A stretch of DNA of 64,000 nucleotides, from assembly GCA_964631835.1 (NCBI GenBank), contig CAZWAD010000004.1, positions 1 through 64,000 on the forward strand, read 5' to 3'. The stretch's first letter is position 1; each line of letters begins with the position of its first letter. Shown in pieces: positions 34,053 to 42,822 of this stretch. The stretch is from Bog-950 sp964631835. Its GTDB lineage: Bacteria; Bacteroidota; Bacteroidia; Chitinophagales; LD1. The notes beneath the pieces were generated by a model. It was not told where the DNA came from, searched no databases, and saw only the letters and a list, made by a program, of their open reading frames with translations. A program made the translations under genes and the position numbers.

Positions 34053-35708
34053 TTACAACTTCACCCACCTCACCCTGCGAACTATTTCTCCCGCTTTTAC
34101 TTCAGCAATGTAAACTCCCTGTGCAAGTGTACTCACATTTACTTTATTGGTTTGCCGTTCTTCCAAAACCAATTTGCCATCGGTTTGGTAAATGCGCAAA
34201 AACTCTGCCGACACGCCCAGATTAAGTTCATCGGTTGCCGGGTTCGGATAAAGAATAATGTTGATCGGGTTGCCGGTAACTTCACGAACACCGGTTACCT
34301 GTTGAATGCGGCAGTTGTCAATATAACTGTCATAAAATGCCTGCAGGATATCGCCATCGCGCTTCAACGTATCCACAATGCCATTCATAGTTGAAGTTGA
34401 ATCGAGCGAAACGTAAAAGGCAAAGTCGAAATGCTTATGCTCGCCCGCCATAAAATTCATAGGGCCAATACTGCCAAACATTCTGCGGTCGCCCGGTTGC
34501 AAATACACTCCTGATTGCAGCTCTGACCATGAAGCTGTGTCAGTGGGGTTACCTGGAAAAAGAAATGTAGTCACTGTGCCAGTGGTTGTATATCCGGTAG
34601 GCCCTACCCTAAATGGCGTACCATCCGCCCAAATTCCTTGTAAGTAATTTCGATGCTGCATACAAGTTCTCGGGTCGCTATATGGAGTAGGCGCGCCATT
34701 CGTAAAATATCCGAATGCACTCATATCCTGGTTCAGCATTTTCACACCGTGCGCTACAGAAGTGTTGAGATACCCCGTTGTGCCCTGACAACTGGGGTCT
34801 GGCATCGTTCCATTATAAACAAACATCAGGTTGCGGTTGGTATCGCAGCCCACCCGGTCGTTGTCGTAGCATCCCAAATCGGGGTCTTCCCATAAGCCGA
34901 GGTAAAAGTCGCGGTAGTTTTCGGTGGATTTGTTTTCAATTTCATAGCTCACGAAAACATTGTTGTTGAGTGCCCGTTTTTCGTAAGCAAAACCGGCAGA
35001 AGAAACATCATTGTATATTTCAGCCAGTCCGCGGATTTCAAAACCCAGCTTATCGCCACCGGTTTCATGATGATAACCGCGGTCGTCATTAAATACAAAG
35101 AACACAGCCTCATCAGCGCATATTGCCGGGTAGTCGCCATTAATGGGGTTGTAAGTTTGGTCGCCATCCACATCAATAAAAGGTGCAAGAGGTGAGTTGA
35201 TAAAAACACCATAGTTGGCAAACACGAAAGGGTTTCCTTTACCGGGCCATTTCAGCAAAGCAGAATCTATTTGTGAAACAGAAACGGGAGGAATGAGGGT
35301 TTTGAAATAATCAATCTGTGCTTTGGTTATCTTAAAAACACGGTGGTAGAAATTATCGTAAAGCGAATCGTAGGCAGATACAATAGGGCCATCGTAAAAT
35401 TGAGGGGTATTCAATCCGTATTGTTGAAACGCACAATGCGGCACACCGAACGACATATCAAAACCGCTCATCCAAAGTGAAGAAGTAAATATGGCCCGTT
35501 TGTTAGTGCCCTTAGGCACTTCAAATAAGTAATACTGCATAGTGGTATCCCAATAGTCATGCATATTAAAAGCGCTTCCGCCAATACCAATTCCGGCATT
35601 TACATTGTTCAGGTTCAGATATTCAACCGTTTGACCTTGAGAAAAAGCTACAGCGGCAAAAGCGGTAGCAGTAAAAAAGAGTTTGAGTGAAGGGCAGAAT
35701 GTTTTCAT
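34053..35708 (-). CDS. large secreted protein with T9SS type A sorting domain
   Basis: A 551-residue exported protein of unknown function. Signal peptide from the ATG at 35708 (MKTFCPSLKLFFTATAFAAVAFS; the frame continues to 35726). The body begins VEYLNLNNVNAGIGIGGSAF and has Asp/Asn-rich loops, for example PFIDVDGDQTYNPINGDYPA, like the calcium-binding loops of other Bacteroidota surface proteins; FYLGLWEDPDLGCYDND is similar. The C-terminal 80 residues are a T9SS type A domain (ILYPNPATDELNL, LRIYQTDGKLVLEE, AQGVYIAEV). It ends in the terminator of element copy B. Confidence 0.85.
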   Translation of the reverse strand: MKTFCPSLKLFFTATAFAAVAFSQGQTVEYLNLNNVNAGIGIGGSAFNMHDYWDTTMQYYLFEVPKGTNKRAIFTSSLWMSGFDMSFGVPHCAFQQYGLNTPQFYDGPIVSAYDSLYDNFYHRVFKITKAQIDYFKTLIPPVSVSQIDSALLKWPGKGNPFVFANYGVFINSPLAPFIDVDGDQTYNPINGDYPAICADEAVFFVFNDDRGYHHETGGDKLGFEIRGLAEIYNDVSSAGFAYEKRALNNNVFVSYEIENKSTENYRDFYLGLWEDPDLGCYDNDRVGCDTNRNLMFVYNGTMPDPSCQGTTGYLNTSVAHGVKMLNQDMSAFGYFTNGAPTPYSDPRTCMQHRNYLQGIWADGTPFRVGPTGYTTTGTVTTFLFPGNPTDTASWSELQSGVYLQPGDRRMFGSIGPMNFMAGEHKHFDFAFYVSLDSTSTMNGIVDTLKRDGDILQAFYDSYIDNCRIQQVTGVREVTGNPINIILYPNPATDELNLGVSAEFLRIYQTDGKLVLEERQTNKVNVSTLAQGVYIAEVKAGEIVRRVRWVKL

Positions 35709-35910
35709 AAAATAGATTTTGAACAAATTTAGGCTGCAGAAAATTGAGAAGTGTCACAGAAATGTAAAAAAGCAAGAGACCGCGTTGTTTGACGAATTAC
35801 AAATAAGCATGGCGCGATTCTGATTTAGTGGCGTAAATGCAACCCCTTGCTTTACTGCCATGTCTATTTATAACTAAACAAATCTGTTCTATCACCAAAA
35901 CCTAATCATC

Positions 35911-37251
35911 ATGCGCTATTTTACACTTGCTCTCGTACTTATTTTTTCTACGCTTGCTTACAGCAGGCAAATTATTCCTGTTACCAATGCGGGTTATACC
36001 ACCGGTCTTCCCATGGATTTTGCTTCCACTCCCGATGCGGTTTATATGCTTACCAAACTTAACGGTGGCAGCTCAGCCGATACCATGCGCTATGCCGTTC
36101 ACAAGTTCAACGGGCAGGTATGGAGCCAGGAGCTTTACATAGCCTGCGAGCCGGGTGCCGAAATTTATTGCATCGGCTACTGGAACAACAAAATTATTCT
36201 GGGCGGCATGTTCCATAACCTGTTCGGCATTCAGGGTGCGCACGGGGTAATTGCATACTCCAACGGAGTTTACCATGCGCTGGGCAGTGGCATTTCAACC
36301 AGTCAGTATTGCATCGTAAGGTCGCTCGGTGTTTTTAAAAATAAACTGCTGGCAGGCGGTCAGCTTTTTATGACTACCGGCTCTCCGTGCCATCCACTGG
36401 CACAGTTTGACGGAACAACCTGGAGCAATTTTGGCGGGGCTTTCAGCAATCCTATATGCCAGATAGCCATGCTGGTAAATTTTATAAAAGAAGATGGAAA
36501 CCGGCTTTACATACAAGGCGAATTTGAATACATTGATAATGTTTTGGTGAATCATGTGGCATATTTCGAAAACGGAACCTACCACACACTGGGCACAGGA
36601 TTACCTAATACTATTTGTCCCAACTCGGGAGGCATAGGAATTTCGGGCGATAAGGTTTTTGTGAAAGTCAGGGATGCCTCTGAAGATAAGATTATGATGT
36701 GGGATGGCAGCGTCTGGTCGGCAATCATGTCAGCAACCAATTACGGATATATAAATAACATTCATTCCGAAAATGATATTGCTGTTATCACTGGTGGCTC
36801 ATGGAATACCGGACCTTTTGATGCGGTGAATGGTTACGAGAACAACGCGCTTAGCCCTTTTACCAATTTGCAGGATTACGCGTATATCCGCGATGCTTTT
36901 ACCCTGAACTGCGCCATTTATTTCATGGGCAACTTTAAGGTTACGGGCGATAACACTGCTTATACTTTCGGCAAAACCAGCCTCTGCCTGGCTTCGGCCA
37001 TTGAAGCACCTGCGGCAGAAAACAATGTGGCGGTTTATCCTAACCCGTTCAGTAATACTATTACTGTTCAAAGCAACGAAGGTGTTGAAGCAATCAGGCT
37101 TTATGATGTATCGGGAAGAGTTGTATTTGAAACATTCAGCGCACAGAATTTACATGCTATACAAACCGGTAATTTAACCGCAGGCGTTTACCTGCTGGAT
37201 ATTACTACTGCCCAAGGCGTTACTCAGCGCAAACTAGTAAAGCCCGAGTAA
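35911..37251 (+). CDS. secreted beta-propeller-like protein with T9SS type A sorting domain
   Basis: A 446-residue exported protein. Signal peptide MRYFTLALVLIFSTLAYS. Residues about 20-365 contain repeated blade-like units of about 50 residues (KFNGQVWSQELYIACEPGAEI, NGVYHALGSGI, QFDGTTWSNFGGAF, ENGTYHTLGTGLPN, WDGSVWSAIM), in which W-S/H-x-L-G turns are followed by GG-x-F. This suggests a propeller. The T9SS type A end is VAVYPNPFSNTITVQ ... IRLYDVSGRVV ... AGVYLLDI. No catalytic motif; a surface binding role is inferred. Monocistronic with a strong terminator. Confidence 0.86.
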   Translation: MRYFTLALVLIFSTLAYSRQIIPVTNAGYTTGLPMDFASTPDAVYMLTKLNGGSSADTMRYAVHKFNGQVWSQELYIACEPGAEIYCIGYWNNKIILGGMFHNLFGIQGAHGVIAYSNGVYHALGSGISTSQYCIVRSLGVFKNKLLAGGQLFMTTGSPCHPLAQFDGTTWSNFGGAFSNPICQIAMLVNFIKEDGNRLYIQGEFEYIDNVLVNHVAYFENGTYHTLGTGLPNTICPNSGGIGISGDKVFVKVRDASEDKIMMWDGSVWSAIMSATNYGYINNIHSENDIAVITGGSWNTGPFDAVNGYENNALSPFTNLQDYAYIRDAFTLNCAIYFMGNFKVTGDNTAYTFGKTSLCLASAIEAPAAENNVAVYPNPFSNTITVQSNEGVEAIRLYDVSGRVVFETFSAQNLHAIQTGNLTAGVYLLDITTAQGVTQRKLVKPE

Positions 37252-37272
37252 ATTTTTTTGTTAGTCTGTCCG

Positions 37273-37303
37273 GATTCCACTGCCTTGTGCAGTGGAATCT
37301 GTT
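37273..37303 (+). terminator. Rho-independent terminator of the propeller-like gene
   Basis: Perfect 11-bp arms GATTCCACTGC/GCAGTGGAATC with a 5-nt loop, then tgttttt. Confidence 0.9.
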
Positions 37304-37348
37304 TTTAGGGAGAGCAATACAAACTCTGCGCCAGCGTTTAAAGTAAGT

Positions 37349-38104
37349 ATGAAGAAATACTTACTCCTTACGCTGCTGTTGTTCTCAATTACATCACAAG
37401 CCTCCCGTACCATCCACGTCTTCGTTGCGCTGTGCGATAATGTAAACCAGGGCATAGTGAAAGTGCCGGAGAAAATCGGCAACGGGCAGGACCCCGCCAA
37501 CAACCTGTACTGGGGTTGTGCTTTCGGGGTAAAAACTTTTTTCAAAAACAGCAGTGACTGGAAACTGGTTAAAACATTTGCCAAGCCATCCCCAAGAATT
37601 CTGGAGCGTGTTTTATTCAAACACAAAACCAACGACACTTACCTGCTTGCCGATGCTTACGATGGCGCTGCAATAAAACAGTGCACCATAGATATGCTTA
37701 ATGCCGCTGCCGGAAATTTTACCTGCGAAATAAAAATCGATTCACTCACCTTACAGTTTGGCGGTAGCTCCAGCCTCATTGCCTATACCGGTCATGACGG
37801 GCTGATGGATTTTCAATTGTATGAGCTACCGGTGAAGAAAAACAATGAGCCGCGGCAGGTGATTATTCTTGCCTGTTACAGCAAGAGTTACTTTACGCCA
37901 GCGGTGCGCAGCTCGGGAGCTACTCCGCTGGTGTGGTCCACCCACCTCATGAGCCCCGAAGCATACACCCTCAAAGCCGCTATTGACGGCTGGTTGCTCA
38001 GCGAAAGCGGAGAACAGATTCGGACACGAGCGGCTAAAGCTTATCATCAATATCAAAAGTGCGGTGAAAAAGCCGCGCGAAACTTGCTGGTGAGCGGGTG
38101 GTGA
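37349..38104 (+). CDS. exported protein with caspase-like His/Cys dyad (putative)
   Basis: A 251-residue protein. Signal peptide MKKYLLLTLLLFSITSQAS (the longer frame to 37292 is not needed). Conserved-looking blocks: HVFVALCDNVNQGIVKVPEKIGNGQDP, NLYWGCAFGVKTFF, then a strand ending in YTGHDG (His149) and a strand ending in IILACYS (Cys176), then PLVWSTHLMSPEAYTLKAAIDGWL. A hydrophobic strand before H-x-G and another before A-C is the clan CD (caspase/gingipain) arrangement. I recall homologues only as conserved hypotheticals. Peptidase activity is inference. Monocistronic, before bshA. Confidence 0.7.
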   Translation: MKKYLLLTLLLFSITSQASRTIHVFVALCDNVNQGIVKVPEKIGNGQDPANNLYWGCAFGVKTFFKNSSDWKLVKTFAKPSPRILERVLFKHKTNDTYLLADAYDGAAIKQCTIDMLNAAAGNFTCEIKIDSLTLQFGGSSSLIAYTGHDGLMDFQLYELPVKKNNEPRQVIILACYSKSYFTPAVRSSGATPLVWSTHLMSPEAYTLKAAIDGWLLSESGEQIRTRAAKAYHQYQKCGEKAARNLLVSGW

Positions 38105-38167
38105 CAGAATCTTTGGCTTCTTACAATCTGATTACATTAGCAACGTCTTACAGTAAAAATTTATTTG

Positions 38168-39307
38168 ATGAAAATCGGTATTGTATGTTACCCCACTTAC
38201 GGGGGAAGCGGAGTAATTGCAACGGAATTGGGAAAGGCATTGGCCAATGAAGGTCACCAGGTTCACTTTATCACTTACCGGGAACCGGTGCGGCTCGATT
38301 CGTTTAGTGAAAATATTTTGTACCACGAGGTAACCGCGCTCGACTATCCGCTGTTCCAGTACCAGCCGTACGAAAGCGCTCTCGCCAGCAAAATTGTTGA
38401 TGTGGCAAAATTTGAAGGACTTGATATTCTTCATGTTCACTATGCTATTCCTCACGCTTCGTCAGCGCTGATGGCCCAAAGTATTCTGCGCGACCGGGGC
38501 TACCGGCTGCCGTTTGTGACTACGCTTCACGGCACCGACATTACGCTTGTGGGTAAAGACCCAAGCTATAAGCCGGTGGTGGAATATTCCATTAACCGCA
38601 GCAATGGGGTTACTTCGGTTTCTCAGAATTTGAAAGAAGAAACTTTGAAAAATTTCAACATTACACGGGAGGTGGAGGTGATTCCCAACTTCATTGACTT
38701 TTCGCGCTTTAAAAAAACCGACAAAGAGCATTTCAAGAAAGCCATAGCTCCCAATGGTGAAAAAATACTGACTCATGTCTCCAACTTCCGCAAGGTAAAG
38801 CGAGTGGACGATGTGGTGCGGATGTTTGACCTGGTGCTGAAAAAAGTTCCCTCCAAGCTTTTCCTCGTGGGTGATGGGCCGGAGCGGATGAATATTGAAA
38901 TCCTGTGCCGGGAGCTGGGCAACTGCGAACAGGTTCGCTTTCTTGGCAAGCAGGATGCTGTGGAAGAACTGCTGGCGGTTTCCGACTTGTTTATCCTTCC
39001 TTCAGAAACCGAAAGTTTCGGGCTTGCCGCACTGGAAGCTATGGCAGTAGAGGTTGCGGTTATTTCATCGAATGCAGGAGGTCTTCCCGAAATAAATATT
39101 CAGGGCAAAACCGGCTTCATGAGCAACGTAGGCGATTTTGAGGATATGGCGAAGAATGCTGTTTATATTCTCGAAGATGAGAACCGCTTGAAAGAGTTTA
39201 AGAAAAATGCGCTGGCGCAGGCAAAAACTTTCGACATTGCCAATATACTTCCCCGGTACGAAAAGTTCTATAACGAAATATTGTCGAAAAAGCCTGCCGC
39301 AGTATAA
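38168..39307 (+). CDS. bshA: N-acetyl-alpha-D-glucosaminyl L-malate synthase
   Basis: First enzyme of bacillithiol synthesis, a GT4 retaining glycosyltransferase joining UDP-GlcNAc and L-malate; 379 residues. Signature: GIVCYPTYGGSGVIATELGKALA at the start, HVHYAIPHASSA, TTLHGTDITLVG, VSNFRKVKRVDDVV, and the ESFGLAALEAMA...SSNAGGLPE nucleotide-sugar motif. The TTG at 38165 is in frame, but the ATG at 38168 gives the family start. bshB/bshC are not in the window. Monocistronic. Confidence 0.95.
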   Translation: MKIGIVCYPTYGGSGVIATELGKALANEGHQVHFITYREPVRLDSFSENILYHEVTALDYPLFQYQPYESALASKIVDVAKFEGLDILHVHYAIPHASSALMAQSILRDRGYRLPFVTTLHGTDITLVGKDPSYKPVVEYSINRSNGVTSVSQNLKEETLKNFNITREVEVIPNFIDFSRFKKTDKEHFKKAIAPNGEKILTHVSNFRKVKRVDDVVRMFDLVLKKVPSKLFLVGDGPERMNIEILCRELGNCEQVRFLGKQDAVEELLAVSDLFILPSETESFGLAALEAMAVEVAVISSNAGGLPEINIQGKTGFMSNVGDFEDMAKNAVYILEDENRLKEFKKNALAQAKTFDIANILPRYEKFYNEILSKKPAAV

Positions 39308-39310
39308 TTA

Positions 39311-40123
39311 CTACGGAAGGCTTGCCTTGAAAACATTGTAACCTGCAACGTCTTCATTCGCCTGAATATTATTGTTTGGCGCGCAGTTCTGTGTGGTGGC
39401 ATTGCTCTGAATATTGGCAATACGGTTATCGGGGCAAGGGTGTGTACTGAAAAATGCCTCAAGACTGCTGCAGGTTACACCATCATTTTCCAGTTTCTGG
39501 AAAAAAAACGAGGCGCCATCGGCATGATATTTTGTAGGGCATAAATATTTTACGGAATATTCATCGGCTTGTTTTTCGTGGTCGCGGCTGAAAGCAAGCG
39601 AAGTAAGTCCACCGGCAATTTGCGCCAGTTGACCGGCATTGGTGGTACCGGCAACCACCGCAATCAAAAGCGACAAACCATATTGCTGTGTAAGCTGCTG
39701 AGTAGAATGCCGCTTATCAGCATGGGCCATTTCGTGCCCAAGCACCCCCGCTAAAGCCGAAGCACTTTCGAGATATTTAATTAAGCCGGTGTAAACATAA
39801 ATATAACCGCCCGGTGTGCAGAAAGCATTGAGTGTGCTGTCGTCTTTTACAATGTAAAGTTTCCACTCAAAGTCGGCAGCGTGTTCCACCTGCCCGGAGT
39901 TGAGAATGGTTTGCTTCATGCTGTCAAGATAATTGTAAGCCGAGGGATATGAAGCACGGCCCAAAATGGTAAACGAGGTGTCGCTGGCAATCTGCGCCTC
40001 CATCTGCAAGCCGAAAGCTTTATCGTCTTCGATAGTGAAAATGTTGAAGCCTCCTCCCTTTTTACAGGAGGGTATGACAGCCATGACACTTGTAATGATA
40101 AGGATGGAAATTATTTTTTTCAT
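39311..40123 (-). CDS. M48 family zinc metalloprotease lipoprotein
   Basis: A 270-residue periplasmic lipoprotein (signal ending VIPSC, lipid Cys20). Zinc motif HEMAH (H130, H134) with the third-ligand block DHEKQADEY. Upstream NAFCTPGGYIYVYTGLI is the M48 active-site edge motif. It resembles small BepA/YfgC-like or Oma1-like proteases of envelope quality control, but lacks TPR repeats. Convergent with bshA, 3 bp between stops. Confidence 0.93.
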   Translation of the reverse strand: MKKIISILIITSVMAVIPSCKKGGGFNIFTIEDDKAFGLQMEAQIASDTSFTILGRASYPSAYNYLDSMKQTILNSGQVEHAADFEWKLYIVKDDSTLNAFCTPGGYIYVYTGLIKYLESASALAGVLGHEMAHADKRHSTQQLTQQYGLSLLIAVVAGTTNAGQLAQIAGGLTSLAFSRDHEKQADEYSVKYLCPTKYHADGASFFFQKLENDGVTCSSLEAFFSTHPCPDNRIANIQSNATTQNCAPNNNIQANEDVAGYNVFKASLP

Positions 40124-40174
40124 AAACTGTTTTTTAGCTCCGCAAATTTCGGAATCAGATTATTATTTTAAAAA

Positions 40175-40795
40175 TCAGGCGCTGCTTTCCGGCAAAAGCT
40201 TTTGCTTGATGGCAGCTACTATCATATCAATAGCCACATGGTTATCTCCGCCTTGCGGAATGATGATATCAGCATAACGCTTGGTAGGCTCAATAAATTG
40301 CAGGTGCATGTTTTTTACCACCTCGTACCTATCAAGCACATCCTGTACACTTCTTCCACGCTCCTGAATATCGCGCTGAATAATGCGGATAACGCGTTCA
40401 TCGGGTTCGGCATCCACGAAAACTTTTATATCGCATAAATCACGGATTCTCTTGTCGGTAAAAAGTAAAATTCCTTCCACTATCACCACATGTTTCGGTT
40501 CCACGCCTACAGTTTGCTGTTTTCGCGAGCTTGTAATGAAATCGTACTGCGGCTCTTCAACAGGCTGACCGGTTTTCAACATTTGCATGTGCTTGTAAAG
40601 CAGGTCAAATTCAAAAGCATCCGGGTGATCGAAATTTATTTTCTGCCTCTCCTCAGCAGGAAGGTGGCTGCTGTCTTTATAATAGCAATCCATGTGAAGA
40701 ACGGCTACTTCGTTCAATGTAAAATACTTGAGAATTTTGGAAACTACTGTTGTTTTTCCCGAGCCTGAACCGCCCGTAATACCCATTATCAGCAT
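40175..40795 (-). CDS. udk: uridine kinase
   Basis: Phosphorylates uridine/cytidine with ATP or GTP in pyrimidine salvage; 206 residues. P-loop GITGGSGSGKTTV at the N-terminus, HMDCYYKDSSHLP, NFDHPDAFEFDLL, KHVVIVEGILLFTD and RRIQRDIQERGRS-like RIIQRDIQERGRSVQDV. The longest frame starts at a TTG (40813); the ATG at 40795 is preferred. Divergent from the gene at 40865. Confidence 0.96.
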   Translation of the reverse strand: MLIMGITGGSGSGKTTVVSKILKYFTLNEVAVLHMDCYYKDSSHLPAEERQKINFDHPDAFEFDLLYKHMQMLKTGQPVEEPQYDFITSSRKQQTVGVEPKHVVIVEGILLFTDKRIRDLCDIKVFVDAEPDERVIRIIQRDIQERGRSVQDVLDRYEVVKNMHLQFIEPTKRYADIIIPQGGDNHVAIDMIVAAIKQKLLPESSA

Positions 40796-40864
40796 TAAAA
40801 AATTTTTGCGCAAGATAATAAATGAGGAGTACGAAGCGTTATTGTTTTACGCCATACCGAACAG

Positions 40865-41752
40865 ATGGAAAGAAATGTTTTTTTACTGCTGCTTCTCATT
40901 GCGGTTTATGTATCCAAAGCAGAAACCTCATACAAACTTTCGGAAGCTATTCAAAAGAAACTTGTTACGGTAAATTTTACCGGCTCAAAAAAAGATACAT
41001 CTTTTCAAGGGGAATACTCCTCGCACTACGGTCCCTGTATGGCAATGGAAATAGCGAGCGCTACTGCAGAGCCGATGAATTTAAATTTGGAATACGGTTA
41101 TAAGCTTGAACCGCTTGACTCTACTCTTCAAACCATGATGGTTACACAAACGCTGATGGTGAGGATTCAGCCTAAACAGAAGAGGAACTACAAAGTTTAC
41201 GCCATGTGTACTGAAGCAACAGACGGAAGCCCTTCACCAACTAAGAAATTTAATTTACGAAACAGGGCATCAGGTAACCTTTTGCAACTTGCCGAACTGC
41301 TGTACCGGAAAAAGTACCAAGGCAATGCAGCACAGGATGCTGTGTGGTGTCTGACCGACAATCACGACCTCCATTCCATTTTCAGCGAGGATACCGTGAT
41401 GATGTACGAACTGCGCAGGTTTGTGGCAAAGGCAAAAGGAATTCCTCTTGAAAAAATCTATACCGCAGCGGGCAGCGAACCCTCAACTCCGATTCGGACA
41501 TTTACCACCCGCACTGTTTATTCGGGAAGTTTGAGTTACAGTGTTTCGCGACCTGTAAAAGTTATGATTGCCCTGTTTGACGAAGCCAACCGGATGAAAC
41601 GTGTCTACGTGAACAACGAAACCCAGCGCGAAGGTCAGTACACTTACCGTTACGAAATAGGCAGCGATGAAATGGGAAACAAAAAACATTACCTGCGGAT
41701 GTTCAGGGATGGAAGGCTGGAAGAAGAGATTTCGATCATACCGGGGGAGTAA
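40865..41752 (+). CDS. exported protein with C-terminal FlgD-like Ig strand module
   Basis: A 295-residue protein of unknown function. Signal peptide MERNVFLLLLLIAVYVSKA. The N-terminal half (NFTGSKK... YSSHYGPCMAMEIASATAEPMNLNLEYGYKLEPLDSTLQTMMVTQ, YKVYAMCTEATDGSPSP) followed by AQDAVWCLTDNHDL recalls an exported module of Bacteroidota that I know only by pattern. The C-terminus (YSGSLSYSVSRPVKVMIALFDEANRM, EGQYTYRYEIG, HYLRMFRDGR) follows the FlgD/T9SS-type Ig strand order but lacks YPNP. Its stop abuts the convergent TonB-C gene. Confidence 0.72.
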   Translation: MERNVFLLLLLIAVYVSKAETSYKLSEAIQKKLVTVNFTGSKKDTSFQGEYSSHYGPCMAMEIASATAEPMNLNLEYGYKLEPLDSTLQTMMVTQTLMVRIQPKQKRNYKVYAMCTEATDGSPSPTKKFNLRNRASGNLLQLAELLYRKKYQGNAAQDAVWCLTDNHDLHSIFSEDTVMMYELRRFVAKAKGIPLEKIYTAAGSEPSTPIRTFTTRTVYSGSLSYSVSRPVKVMIALFDEANRMKRVYVNNETQREGQYTYRYEIGSDEMGNKKHYLRMFRDGRLEEEISIIPGE

Positions 41753-42157
41753 TCAGAACTTAATGGTATAACCGTAGGTAGTCTTTTTCTCCTCTTTAGC
41801 AGAAGTTGAATGGTACTTAATCTGAAGAGTTTGTTGCCGTGGAATGTTAAACGGAATCCGTACGGTTTGAGTGTGCTTTATTTTTAAACCGCGCTCAGTA
41901 GTATCTCCGAATTTCATCAACCGGCATAAACGTTCCGCTTCTTCATCTAAACCATAGCCAAGTTTGTGAAGATTTTCCGCTTTCAACACCTCTCCCCGGT
42001 CGCTGACTTCGCACTTTACATGGGCAACTCCTTCAATTTTATTTTCCATGGCTTCCTTTGGGTAAATCATATTCTCTTCAAGAAACTTCTGAAATGCTTT
42101 CTTATCTCCGAGAAAATGAGCTTTGCGAATGGAGTGATAAGGTTTTTGTTTTTTCAC
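41753..42157 (-). CDS. stand-alone TonB C-terminal-like domain, no membrane anchor
   Basis: A 134-residue protein. It starts MKKQKPYHSIRKAHFLGDKKAFQKFLEENMIYPKEAMENKIEGVAHVKCEVSDRG, the typical TonB C-terminal core (YP..A...I.G.v...f.v...G), and ends VRIPFNIP. There is no signal peptide, transmembrane helix or Pro-rich spacer, so it is probably cytoplasmic, unlike true TonB. Role unknown; the fold may be reused as a small binding domain. Confidence 0.82.
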   Translation of the reverse strand: MKKQKPYHSIRKAHFLGDKKAFQKFLEENMIYPKEAMENKIEGVAHVKCEVSDRGEVLKAENLHKLGYGLDEEAERLCRLMKFGDTTERGLKIKHTQTVRIPFNIPRQQTLQIKYHSTSAKEEKKTTYGYTIKF

Positions 42158-42205
42158 ACGGCAAAGATAAAAACACAGGCAAGCTGTAACATTGAAAGAG
42201 TTTTG

Positions 42206-42213
42206 TAGTTTCG
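42206..42213 (+). promoter_or_regulatory. lemA: TAnnTTCG promoter element of lemA
   Basis: TAGTTTCG ends 15 bp before the lemA ATG at 42229. Confidence 0.5.
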
Positions 42214-42228
42214 AAAAAATTTAAGGCC

Positions 42229-42798
42229 ATGATACCTTTACTTATAGTTCTCGGTTTGGTTGTTTTAGTTGTTCTTTGGGCAATAGCCATTTATAATGGA
42301 TTGGTCCGACTTCGCGCTAACCGCGATAATGCCTTTGCAGATATTGATGTGCAACTGAAGCAGCGCAATGATTTAATTCCCCAGTTGGTAGATACCGTAA
42401 AAGGATATTCATTTCACGAAAAAAGTGTGCTTGAAAATGTAATAAAAGCGCGAAGCGGGTTAATGAGTGCTGCTACCATTGATGAAAAGGTAAAAGCCGA
42501 TAGCCAGCTTACTTCTGCCTTGCAGGGCCTTCGGGTTACATTGGAAGCGTATCCTGATTTAAAAGCAAACACCAACTTTTTGCAGCTGCAGGAAGAAATT
42601 TCTGATATTGAAAATAAACTTGCAGCCGCCCGCAGATATTTCAACGCAGCCACCAAAGAACTAAATGTTGGCGTAGCTACTTTTCCGGCAGTTTTAATTG
42701 CTCGTCAATTTGGATTTACCGAGGCCGCCATGTACGATCTTGGCATTGAAAAGAGGGCGCAGTTAGATGAAGCTCCGAAAATTTCTTTCAACCAGTAA
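42229..42798 (+). CDS. lemA: LemA family protein
   Basis: A 189-residue membrane-anchored helical protein. N-terminal helix IPLLIVLGLVVLVVLWAIAIYNGL, then NRDNAFADIDVQLKQRNDLIPQLVDTVKGYSFHEKSVLENV, the LemA hallmark, and RRYFNAATKELNVGVATFPAVLIARQFGF. Role uncertain; often linked to M48 proteases. Here an HtpX-like M48 gene starts 24 bp downstream, so both are probably one operon. Confidence 0.95.
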   Translation: MIPLLIVLGLVVLVVLWAIAIYNGLVRLRANRDNAFADIDVQLKQRNDLIPQLVDTVKGYSFHEKSVLENVIKARSGLMSAATIDEKVKADSQLTSALQGLRVTLEAYPDLKANTNFLQLQEEISDIENKLAAARRYFNAATKELNVGVATFPAVLIARQFGFTEAAMYDLGIEKRAQLDEAPKISFNQ

Positions 42799-42822
42799 TC
42801 CGGGTACAATTATTTATTTGCT

